A DNA stretch of 64,000 nt. Origin: Nocardia otitidiscaviarum NBRC 14405 (GTDB taxonomy: Bacteria; Actinomycetota; Actinomycetes; Mycobacteriales; Mycobacteriaceae). The notes below the pieces were generated by a model. The model had not been told where the DNA came from. It saw only the letters and a program-made list of their open reading frames with translations, and searched no databases. Shown one piece after another: positions 34,404 to 40,764 of the stretch (position 1 is the stretch's first letter; every line of letters starts with the position of its first letter). The position numbers and the translations under genes are program-made. The stretch lies in the NCBI RefSeq assembly GCF_000308635.1, contig NZ_BAGD01000071.1:1-64000 (forward strand), given 5' to 3'.

Positions 34404-34442
34404 TTCTGATTCAGAACCACTATCCTGCTTCTAAATGAGAAG
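34404..34442. promoter_or_regulatory. Two palindromic operator candidates between SDR and HxlR genes
   Basis: TTCTGA-T-TCAGAA (34404-34416) and CTTCT-N5-AGAAG (34428-34442) share TTCT/AGAA half-sites. The second overlaps the ATG of the HxlR-type gene at 34435, the expected place for autorepression. Confidence 0.65.
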
Positions 34443-34776
34443 TGCAAGCGAACCTCCCGCCGCCAGCCGCGCCGATGCCGCGGATCTGCCCCTGCTGGCG
34501 GTGATGGATCTGGTGGGGCAGCGGTGGGTGCTGCGGGTGCTGTGGGAACTCGAGCCCGGTCCGCTCGGATTTCTGGAGCTGCGCCGCCGGATGGGCAACT
34601 GCTCGTCGAGCATGCTCTCGGTGCGATTGCAGCGGTTGCAGAGTGCGGGCGCGGTGGTCAAGCAAACCGATAGGAGCTACGAGTTGACCCCTGCCGGAAG
34701 GGAACTCGCGACCGCGCTGGAGCCGCTGTGGGCGTGGTCGCGCCGGTGGTCGGGGGCGCTCGCCGACGACGCGTGA
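34435..34776 (+). CDS. HxlR-family winged-helix regulator
   Basis: This protein of 113 residues matches the HxlR pattern: LPLLAVMDLVGQRWVLRVLWELEPGPLGFLELRRRMGNCSSSMLSVRLQRLQSAGAVVKQ, ending in YELTPAGRELA. It binds DNA as a dimer and usually controls a divergent oxidoreductase in response to electrophiles or aromatics. Here the divergent gene is an SDR. No redox cysteine is close to the N-terminus apart from the Cys in GNCSSS. Confidence 0.9.
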   Translation: MRSASEPPAASRADAADLPLLAVMDLVGQRWVLRVLWELEPGPLGFLELRRRMGNCSSSMLSVRLQRLQSAGAVVKQTDRSYELTPAGRELATALEPLWAWSRRWSGALADDA

Positions 34777-34934
34777 GCGAACTCCGGGCGCGTCGGCGTG
34801 CCGCCTGCCGTGCCGTGCGCCCGCCGCGCCACGAGGCGATTCCCGGCAAATCCCGCGATTCCGCACGCATGTGCGGTTTGCCCGGTTAACACTTAAGCTG
34901 TCTGGGACGTAATACGGGTATGGAAGGTGCCAAG

Positions 34935-35720
34935 ATGGGAGAGCGGACGGTCGTCGCGGACGTCGCGGATGAGCTCGCGCGGCGCGTCGCGTTCGGGCAG
35001 TACGCCCCCGGCGAGCTGATGCCGTCCGTCCGACAGGTCGCGGACGAGTTCAAGATGAATCGTGCGACGGCACAGCTGATTCTGGGACGCCTGGAATCCT
35101 ACGGTTTCGTCGATGCGCACCGCGGCAAGGGATTCACGATTCGGGATGTGCGCACCGAGGGCGGGGTGGAGGTGTACCGCCGCCTGTTCCGGCTGTCCAT
35201 GCCCATGCCGGAGGTCGCCCTGGAGATGTTCGGCAGCATTGTCGACGAGGAGCGGGCCATCGTGCTCGACACCCTGCTCGACTACACCGAGGGGGAGCGT
35301 CGCCTCGATCCCGCGGTGCTCAAGGCCGATATCGACGAGCTGGAATCCATTGCGCGCAGCAAGGATCCGGACCCCCGGCGGATGCTCACCATCGAGCTCG
35401 CACTGCTGCGCCGGTTGCAGACCGCCCTCGGTCACACCATGCAGCGCGCCGTACTGAACTCCATCGGCGATATGGTCCTGGAGGTACCGGAGGCGGTGCA
35501 GGCATACTTCGCGGCCTCACCGGATCTGCACGTGCTGGTCTGGCGGGCGCTGGTGGCGGTGTGGGATTCCGACGGCGGCCCCAGCGAGGCGCAGTTGGCG
35601 TTGTTCGAGGACCTGTTCGGGATGTACCACCAGAAGGTGGTGGCGAAGTTCGTCGAACTCGTCGGTGTGGACACCGCCGCGGCGACCGGAGGGCCGGTGC
35701 GGCACGCCGCCACCGCATAA
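34935..35720 (+). CDS. GntR-family transcriptional regulator
   Basis: This 261-residue GntR regulator has its winged HTH at residues 5-70 (ELMPSVRQVADEFKMNRATAQLILGRLESYGFVDAHRGKGF). A C-terminal helical domain of about 190 residues (FCD-like) follows. The ATG at 34935 has GGAAGG seven bases upstream and is preferred to one at 34920. The 11-mer TGTCTGGGACG occurs 26 bp before this start and again just after the stop, possibly as a binding site. Effector unknown. Confidence 0.86.
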   Translation: MGERTVVADVADELARRVAFGQYAPGELMPSVRQVADEFKMNRATAQLILGRLESYGFVDAHRGKGFTIRDVRTEGGVEVYRRLFRLSMPMPEVALEMFGSIVDEERAIVLDTLLDYTEGERRLDPAVLKADIDELESIARSKDPDPRRMLTIELALLRRLQTALGHTMQRAVLNSIGDMVLEVPEAVQAYFAASPDLHVLVWRALVAVWDSDGGPSEAQLALFEDLFGMYHQKVVAKFVELVGVDTAAATGGPVRHAATA

Positions 35721-35793
35721 CGCTCGGTCTCATTGTCTGGGACGAGAATTCCCGACTGCCGGAAATGTCGGAAATCCGGTGAGTCGTTCGCGA

Positions 35794-36087
35794 TTACTGC
35801 CCGATGGCGGCGTTCATGATGGTGCCCGCGCTGGTGGCGACAATGCCGCCCACGAGCGCGGCCGCCACCCGCTTGGGTGATTCGAGCGGCCCGCCCTGCC
35901 ATTTCTCCCAGGCGAACTTACCGCCCGCGTAGATAATCGCGAGGGTGCCGGCCAGGAGTACGAACCAGGTGAAGTAGCGGACCAGCTTGAGTAGCTTGTC
36001 CGCTACCGGTGGCGTCTCCGGCGTGGGATTGAAGACCTGTGCGTACAGGTCGGCGGTGATCAAATCCTGTGCGACAGTCACTATCAT
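35794..36087 (-). CDS. Two-helix membrane protein, VirB2/TrbC-like topology
   Basis: This protein of 97 residues has two membrane helices (YFTWFVLLAGTLAIIYAGGKFAW and RVAAALVGGIVATSAGTIMNAAIG) joined by a short basic loop. The layout resembles VirB2/TrbC pilin subunits and small membrane proteins of actinobacterial conjugative elements, but no signature is diagnostic. The start is uncertain: an in-frame ATG at 36141 would add 18 residues and neither has a good ribosome site. It may be a remnant of a mobile element. Confidence 0.55.
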   Translation of the reverse strand: MIVTVAQDLITADLYAQVFNPTPETPPVADKLLKLVRYFTWFVLLAGTLAIIYAGGKFAWEKWQGGPLESPKRVAAALVGGIVATSAGTIMNAAIGQ

Positions 36088-36186
36088 CTCGGCGCTCGTT
36101 CCAGTGGCGTTCGTTCCCTCTATCGGGGGTACCCGCCGCATGCGCTGGTACGCAAGGGAATCCCGCCGACGACGTCGGCGCTGGGG

Positions 36187-36399
36187 TCAGTCGTCGTCGC
36201 AGTCCGCGGAGAGGAAGGCCACCGCCGCCAGATACTGTCTGCAGGCGAAGTGCTGGTCATGGGCGCGCAGTACGGCCCGTGCCTGTCGATAGGTGAGAGC
36301 GCGCGGCTCCACCGAGCAGTCACCGTTGATATCGGTGAAATGAGCTTTTCCGGACCCGATGGAGCGAGGTGTACCGGAATGCTGAAGCATCTGAGTCAT
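36187..36399 (-). CDS. Orphan 70-residue protein behind a palindromic element
   Basis: The ATG at 36399 has AGAGG seven bases upstream. The product (MTQMLQHSGTPRSIGSG, LTYRQARAVLRAHDQHFACRQYL, ending acidic SADCDDD) matches no family I recognize. It is soluble with two cysteines apart from the terminal one. A 13-bp-armed palindrome lies about 105 bp upstream, and the gene at 39142 has the same arrangement with an 18-base identical core, so the two are probably under one regulator. Confidence 0.6.
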   Translation of the reverse strand: MTQMLQHSGTPRSIGSGKAHFTDINGDCSVEPRALTYRQARAVLRAHDQHFACRQYLAAVAFLSADCDDD

Positions 36400-36504
36400 G
36401 GGGACGCCTCTGGCCGCTGAGATATCGGATGGCGACGCTGGCTCGGCGCTTCCTGTACCGCCCGGACATTCCGGCCTGTTCGTCATCACGAGTTTAAGGT
36501 GGCG

Positions 36505-36536
36505 GATCGTGCAGATGCAAGTACATCTGCACGATC
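36505..36536. promoter_or_regulatory. Perfect 13-bp inverted repeat with shared core
   Basis: GATCGTGCAGATG-CAAGTA-CATCTGCACGATC is perfectly symmetric outside the 6-bp spacer. The inner 18 bases, CAGATGCAAGTACATCTG, recur at 39515-39532. It lies upstream of the small gene at 36187-36399. A regulator of the adjacent XRE/DUF397 type is a candidate binder. Confidence 0.75.
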
Positions 36537-36584
36537 GAGCCTAGGTGTTGCGCGGCTTTCGTCCGGTTCGGTGTTGTTGTGGCG

Positions 36585-37379
36585 TCAGGGTTTACGCGCC
36601 ACGCCCCCGTATGCGGAGACATCCTGGATCGAACCCACCTGTGCCGGGTCGACCCGCCACCGGGTGATGGGAACGAAGCCGGGTTCGACCAACTCCAGGC
36701 CCTCGAAGACGGCCGCCAGTTGCTCCTGGGTGCGGGGCTCGTAGGGAACTCCGCCGGACTTGGTGTACTCCTCGCACAGCTTCACGTAGTTCGGATTGTC
36801 GACGGTGCCATCCCAGAAGACCAGATAGCTGCCGGAGGGGACGGCGTCGAGCACGGTGCGGACGATATGGCGCATATCCTCGTAACTGCGCGCGTGGCCG
36901 AGTACCCCCATAAACATGACACCGACCGGTTGGCTGAAATTCAGTACCTGGCGGGCGGAGACCAGAATGTTCTCCGGTTCGTGGAAATCGGCGTCGACAT
37001 AGGTGGTGACCCCCTCCTCGGTGGTGGTGGTCAGTAGGGCCCGCGCGTGCGCGAGTACCAGCGGGTCGTTGTCGACGTAGACCACCTTGGCCTCGGGGGC
37101 GATGCCCTGCGCGACCTCGTGGGTGTTCTGCATGGTGGGCAGGCCGGTGCCGATATCGAGGAACTGGCGCAGACCCACCTCCCCGGCGAGGAAGCGCACG
37201 GCGCGGATGAGGAACTGCCGGGACTGCACGGCCATGGCGGAGATATCCGGGTCGATCTCGAGGCTGGCGTCGCCGACCACCCGGTCGATGTCGTAATTGT
37301 CCTTGCCGCCCATCCAGTAGTTCCAGATCCGTGCGGAGTGGGGGATGTCGGTTCGGATCGCGGGATCGGTGTCGGACAT
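36585..37379 (-). CDS. S-adenosyl methyltransferase family protein (DUF574), copy 3
   Basis: This 264-residue protein has GAGGAG six bases before its ATG. It follows copy 2 closely: RTDIPHSARIWNYWMGGKDNYDIDRVVGD, FLDIGTGLPTMQNTHEVAQG and VVYVDNDPLVLAHARALLTTTT. The SAM-binding motif is intact, and the acceptor substrate is unknown. It lies next to XRE/DUF397 regulators, a neighbourhood in which this family is often found in actinobacteria. That link is from general knowledge, not from this sequence alone. Confidence 0.88.
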   Translation of the reverse strand: MSDTDPAIRTDIPHSARIWNYWMGGKDNYDIDRVVGDASLEIDPDISAMAVQSRQFLIRAVRFLAGEVGLRQFLDIGTGLPTMQNTHEVAQGIAPEAKVVYVDNDPLVLAHARALLTTTTEEGVTTYVDADFHEPENILVSARQVLNFSQPVGVMFMGVLGHARSYEDMRHIVRTVLDAVPSGSYLVFWDGTVDNPNYVKLCEEYTKSGGVPYEPRTQEQLAAVFEGLELVEPGFVPITRWRVDPAQVGSIQDVSAYGGVARKP

Positions 37380-37722
37380 GAGGTTCTCCTCGGCGAGAGT
37401 GCGCATGCGAACGGATGCTGATCTGCCCAGTGACAGTACAAGATTCGGCAAATCCGGACTTGCTGGACGGGGGATTCGCCTCGGGGATTAAACGTACCGA
37501 CCAGTCGTTAATGCCTGTTTCGGTTTGCAACTTCGCAATGTGCGAGCTTCATCAAGATCAAAGCTGTTGTGTTGCAAAGGATCAGGTATGCGCAAGGGGA
37601 TCGATAGCGAGCAATCTGCGTGCTATCGTTCTGGTTGCGGTTGCAACTGTAAGAACATCTGATCGAACGTTTGCAAGTACTGGGCACACCGTCTGCGGGC
37701 GGTACTTGGCAAGGAGTCGGAA
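37380..37722. other. Low-GC intergenic region with XRE/DUF397 promoter elements
   Basis: No gene is supported in this 343-bp stretch, which is visibly richer in A and T than its surroundings, especially 37490-37680. It holds several TTGCAA-containing motifs (TTTGCAAC, GTTGCAAAGG, GGTTGCAACTG). An inverted pair CAAGTAC (37674-37680) / GTACTTG (37702-37708) sits 14 bp before the DUF397 start. It probably carries promoters for copy 3 of the methyltransferase and for the DUF397/XRE genes. Confidence 0.55.
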
Positions 37723-37953
37723 ATGACACGCACATCGGCAACCCGTATCGATCCCTCGGAACTCGCCTGGCGCAAGAGCACTTTCAGCAATCCGAGCGGA
37801 AACTGCGTGGAGGTGGCGGAACTGTCCAACGGTCTGGTGGCCATGCGGAACTCGCGTGACCCGCTGGGCTCGGTGCTGGTGTACACCCGCCCCGAGATCG
37901 ATGCGTTCCTGCGCGGCGCGAAGAGCGGAGAGTTCGACGATTTGGCGCGCTGA
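37723..37953 (+). CDS. DUF397-domain protein
   Basis: This protein of 76 residues has the DUF397 signature: ELAWRKSTFSNPSGNCVEVAEL and VAMRNSRDPLGSVLVYTRPEIDAFLRGAKSGEFD. DUF397 proteins usually pair with an XRE/DUF5753 regulator, as here, and are thought to act as its partner or antagonist in development and antibiotic control (WhiJ-like systems of Streptomyces). AAGGAG lies six bases before the ATG. The regulator gene follows after 87 bp. Confidence 0.92.
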   Translation: MTRTSATRIDPSELAWRKSTFSNPSGNCVEVAELSNGLVAMRNSRDPLGSVLVYTRPEIDAFLRGAKSGEFDDLAR

Positions 37954-38040
37954 AAGGTAGCATTGGCAATCGGCGCGGTGGTTCGCGACGATGGGTTGTG
38001 GTCCACTGCCGGCATAACCCGAGCATCGGAGTGAGACCCA

Positions 38041-38925
38041 ATGATCGCAGAATCGGCTGTACACGGTCGGGTGGATTCCACTGTCGCCGAGCGTGGCCCG
38101 ACTGCCCTGCGCATCGCCGTCGGGGGTCAGCTGCGCAAGTTGCGCGAGGCGAACAACATCACGCGCGAAGCCGCTGGTGAACACATCCGCGGCTCGCACG
38201 CGAAGATCAGCCGCCTGGAACTCGGGCGGACCGGATTCAAGGAACGCGACGTCCGGGATCTGTTGACGCTCTACGGCGTCGACGATCCCGGCGAACGCGA
38301 GGCGTTCCTGGATCTGGTCCGCAAGGCGAACCAGACCGGCTGGTGGCACCGCTTCGGAGATCTGCTGCCGCCCTGGTTCGAGACCTATCTCGGACTCGAG
38401 CACGCGGCCAAGAGCATTCGTACCTACGAGGGCCAGCTGGTGCCGGGGTTGTTGCAGACCCCGGACTACGCCCGCTCGGTGGTGGCGCTCGGGCACGACG
38501 CCGATGCCGAGCGTCGGGTCTCGCTGCGTCGTCGTCGGCAGGAGCTGCTGACCGCACCGGGCGCACCGAGCTTCTGGGCGGTGCTGGACGAGGCGGTGCT
38601 GCATCGTCCCGTGGGTGGTGAGAAGGTGCTGGCCGAGCAGATCGAGCATCTGGTGGAGATGTCGAAGCTGCCCAATATCACCATTCAGGTGCTGCCCTAC
38701 ACCGCCGGCGGCCACGCCGCGGCGGGCAGCTCGTTCACCATGCTGCGCTTCGCCGAGCCCGAACTCCCGGACATCGTCTATCTGGAGCAGTTGACCAGCG
38801 CCCTCTACCTGGACCGTCGTCAGGATCTGGAGCTGTACCGGCAGGTCATGGACCAGCTGAGCGTGCAGGCCGAGGCGCCGGAACGGTCGCGGGCGAAGCT
38901 GCTGGAAATCGCTGAGCGGCTGTGA
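38041..38925 (+). CDS. XRE-family regulator with DUF5753 domain
   Basis: This 294-residue regulator has an N-terminal XRE HTH (LRKLREANNITREAAGEHIRGSHAKISRLELGRTGF, about residues 31-66). A DUF5753 domain fills the rest (YEGQLVPGLLQTPDYARSV ... NITIQVLPYTAGGHAAAGSSFTMLRF). This is the WhiJ-like regulator type that works with a DUF397 partner, encoded just upstream. GGAG precedes the ATG. It may bind the CAAGTAC-containing sites around it. Two strong hairpins follow. Confidence 0.92.
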   Translation: MIAESAVHGRVDSTVAERGPTALRIAVGGQLRKLREANNITREAAGEHIRGSHAKISRLELGRTGFKERDVRDLLTLYGVDDPGEREAFLDLVRKANQTGWWHRFGDLLPPWFETYLGLEHAAKSIRTYEGQLVPGLLQTPDYARSVVALGHDADAERRVSLRRRRQELLTAPGAPSFWAVLDEAVLHRPVGGEKVLAEQIEHLVEMSKLPNITIQVLPYTAGGHAAAGSSFTMLRFAEPELPDIVYLEQLTSALYLDRRQDLELYRQVMDQLSVQAEAPERSRAKLLEIAERL

Positions 38926-38949
38926 GCGCGGAAAGCATGTGAGACAGCG

Positions 38950-38982
38950 GAACTCCGGGGCCGAGCGGCGGCCCCGGAGTTC
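38950..38982 (+). terminator. Strong hairpin downstream of the XRE gene
   Basis: A perfect 13-bp inverted repeat, GAACTCCGGGGCC (38950-38962) and its complement (38970-38982), flanks a 7-base loop starting 24 bp after the stop. No U-tract follows, as is common in actinobacteria. Confidence 0.7.
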
Positions 38983-39049
38983 GCGCGTGCGCTGGTCCCG
39001 ACATCACGGACAGGGCTGGCAACAAGGCTCACGCGGCAAACAAGGCTCA

Positions 39050-39089
39050 CGCCGGAGGGGTCGCCACCCAGGTGGCGGCCCCTCCGGCG
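39050..39089. terminator. Long bipartite hairpin
   Basis: CGCCGGAGGGG (39050-39060) pairs with 39079-39089, and inside it CGCCACC (39062-39068) pairs with GGTGGCG (39071-39077) around a 2-base loop. It is the most stable-looking hairpin in the window and sits between the converging XRE gene and the 39142 gene. A 13-bp direct repeat (ACAAGGCTCACGC, period 18) lies just left of it. Confidence 0.7.
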
Positions 39090-39141
39090 TGTTCGGGCCT
39101 GACCCGGAGCGGGTCGAACCCTGCGGCGTATGAGCCGGGAT

Positions 39142-39390
39142 CTACTGCCGGATGAAGCTCGAGGCGATGCGCCAGAACGCTTCCGGCTGCATCAGATGTA
39201 GATCCCAATCGTTCACCATCGCGTGTGCGGTGGTGACGATTCGCTCGATATCGAAATCGTACCGAGTGGCCGCTCCGGTGGATTCGACCTTATCGATCAC
39301 GAATGCCGTTGCCGTCTCGCGGGAATAGTGCTGTTCGTGCCGACTATCGTCGGCGAACCCGAGTCGGCTGAGGTTGATTGGCTGATTCAT
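39142..39390 (-). CDS. Orphan 82-residue protein behind a shared palindromic core
   Basis: This 82-residue soluble protein (MNQPINLSRLGFADDSRHEQ ... IVTTAHAMVNDWDLHLMQPEAFWRIASSF) belongs to no family I recognize. AGGGG lies seven bases before the ATG at 39390. About 125 bp upstream is CAGATGCAAGTACATCTG, identical to the core of the palindrome upstream of the 36187 gene. The two proteins are not obviously homologous, so the common feature is regulatory. Confidence 0.6.
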   Translation of the reverse strand: MNQPINLSRLGFADDSRHEQHYSRETATAFVIDKVESTGAATRYDFDIERIVTTAHAMVNDWDLHLMQPEAFWRIASSFIRQ

Positions 39391-39514
39391 GCGAACGCCC
39401 CTGACGCCAGGCCGCCGGCTAATCGTCGGCGAAGAATCGCCGACCATTCACCGCACGGCTGTCTGGTAGTCCCCTGTTTGCCTTACAGGCATGAGTCTAT
39501 GACCCTGCTCCGCA

Positions 39515-39532
39515 CAGATGCAAGTACATCTG
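39515..39532. promoter_or_regulatory. Second copy of the CAGATGCAAGTACATCTG element
   Basis: The 18-base sequence is identical to the core at 36512-36529, but its flanks do not extend the symmetry here. It precedes the leftward 39142-39390 gene and lies just past the end of the 39602-39799 gene. Confidence 0.7.
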
Positions 39533-39601
39533 CAACCTCGAATATGCAGGGGGAGCAGGGATTTCAGTATGCCAAAGGTTTGCGAGAGATCATCATCGGA
39601 G

Positions 39602-39799
39602 TTACTTCGGGACGAAAATCCCGGTGAGATCCGCCTCTTTGATGGGTGTTTCGGGATTGGCCTGGGCCTGACACATGAGCTTGATGCTGACTGTGGCCGC
39701 ATCGACGGTGTCGGCGCTCGGTTCGGTGGTGGAACTCTGTTCTTGTTCCAGGAATTTGCGGACGGTCACCCGCTGCTTTTCACCGTCCTGTGTGTACAT
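39602..39799 (-). CDS. Small acidic protein coupled to a lipoprotein gene
   Basis: This 65-residue protein (MYTQDGEKQRVTVRKFLEQEQ ... VSIKLMCQAQANPETPIKEADLTGIFVPK) starts at an ATG overlapping the upstream stop as TGATG, so it is translationally coupled to the lipoprotein. It has no membrane segment and no family I can name. The pair could form an envelope-associated complex, but this is speculative. Confidence 0.65.
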   Translation of the reverse strand: MYTQDGEKQRVTVRKFLEQEQSSTTEPSADTVDAATVSIKLMCQAQANPETPIKEADLTGIFVPK

Positions 39800-40236
39800 C
39801 AGAATCCCGCCAATCCTTCGGCCAAGCTCTCGATCTGGAGGACCCGCAGCGCGTCCGCTCGGACGTCCGGACAGCGCGCGGTGGTGATCTGGTCGACGAC
39901 GCCGCGATTGTCGACGACGGCGGCGTTCACGCCGCTGTTTCGCAGTGCCCAGTTGTGCACCGTCCCGTTGAACGCCACCTTGCCCAGATCCGGGCTCTGG
40001 TCGCGCCAGCCGGGGATATCGCCGCGCATCATGTCGCACAGCTGGTCGGCGGCCGCGTCGGAGACCGCGAGCACGCCCGGTGAGCTGATCACCAGGCTGC
40101 GCGCGGGCGCGGAGTTGCCGGGCACGGTGGTCTCGGTGGAATCGGAGCAGGCCGTCAGCAGCAGCGCCGCCCCGGCGAGCAGCGCCGCGGCGCGGCCGCC
40201 GTGCCGCCGGACTCCGGCGGCGGAAGGCGTCTCTAT
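39799..40236 (-). CDS. Putative lipoprotein with no standard start codon
   Basis: The frame ending at 39799 encodes a lipoprotein signal (RRHGGRAAALLAGAALLLTACS) with a lipobox LTAC and then about 110 residues (SLVISSPGVLAVSDAAADQLCDMMRGDIPGW...). No ATG, GTG or TTG lies in frame before the signal peptide back to the previous stop. An ATA at 40234-40236 sits five bases after a good AGGAG and is used for these coordinates. Alternatively one base is missing just after an ATG at 40241-40239. A GTG at 40125 would give a product without the signal and is unlikely. Function unknown. Confidence 0.55.
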   Translation of the reverse strand: METPSAAGVRRHGGRAAALLAGAALLLTACSDSTETTVPGNSAPARSLVISSPGVLAVSDAAADQLCDMMRGDIPGWRDQSPDLGKVAFNGTVHNWALRNSGVNAAVVDNRGVVDQITTARCPDVRADALRVLQIESLAEGLAGF

Positions 40237-40247
40237 GGCATCTCCTG

Positions 40248-40315
40248 TCGGTGCTCTCTGCTGCCCGGTGCTTTCTGCCGCCCGGTGCTTTCTGGTGTCC
40301 GGCGCTCGCTGCTGT
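40248..40315. repeat. 17-bp tandem array between a stop codon and the next leader
   Basis: Four contiguous 17-bp units (40248-40264, 40265-40281, 40282-40298, 40299-40315) follow CCGGTGCTTTCTGCCGC. The right-most ends in the first base of the leftward UsfY-like gene's stop. The left-most ends one base before the AGGAG of the lipoprotein gene. The whole gap between the two co-directional genes is thus made of the array. Confidence 0.85.
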
Positions 40316-40680
40316 CAATGCCCCTGCTGGTCGGACAGGCGCAGCCCTTCGCGCGACTTGACCCGACGGTGTTCGGCGGTCACCGCGCCGATGCCGAAGC
40401 CCAGGCACAGCACCGCGATCACACCGGCGGCGACGGCCCAGCCGGGGAAGCCGTACGCCGCGGCGGTCAGTGTTCCCGCAATGGCGACGAGGCCGATCGC
40501 GATGAGGATCAGACCCGGCCAGTTGCGCGAGTTCTGGACCGATTCACCGGCGTGGTGTCGGGTGGTACGGGTGATATCGGGGTCGTAGTCGCCCCGGCCC
40601 CGCTGCTCCGGAACGCCGGAGCCCGCGACGGGGCCGGACGGCTGACCGTGGATGTCGGGCGACTCGTTTCCGGCAGGCAT
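40315..40680 (-). CDS. usfY: UsfY-like membrane protein
   Basis: This protein of 121 residues has a hydrophilic N-terminus, then TRTTRHHAGESVQNSRNWPG, two membrane helices (LILIAIGLVAIAGTLTAAAYG; AVAAGVIAVLCLGFGIGAV) and EHRRVKSRE. This order matches UsfY, the protein encoded upstream of rsbW-sigF in mycobacteria. Here it is about 8 kb from sigF but has a sigma-F-type promoter, consistent with the regulon. Function of UsfY is unknown. The symbol is given by resemblance. Confidence 0.75.
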   Translation of the reverse strand: MPAGNESPDIHGQPSGPVAGSGVPEQRGRGDYDPDITRTTRHHAGESVQNSRNWPGLILIAIGLVAIAGTLTAAAYGFPGWAVAAGVIAVLCLGFGIGAVTAEHRRVKSREGLRLSDQQGH

Positions 40681-40725
40681 GATGTCTGGCCTCCTGTGCT
40701 GTCGGACGGGGGTGATACCGCGCGG

Positions 40726-40750
40726 ATACCCGGGGCGGCCCCGGCCAATC
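40726..40750 (-). promoter_or_regulatory. Sigma-F-type promoter of the UsfY-like gene
   Basis: Reading leftward: GATT (40747-40750), a 15-bp spacer, GGGTAT (40726-40731). A 45-nt gap to the ATG at 40680 includes GGAGG, so this transcript has a normal leader. The -10 is a perfect consensus match. Confidence 0.65.
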
Positions 40751-40764
40751 GCCGGGAGTGACGA

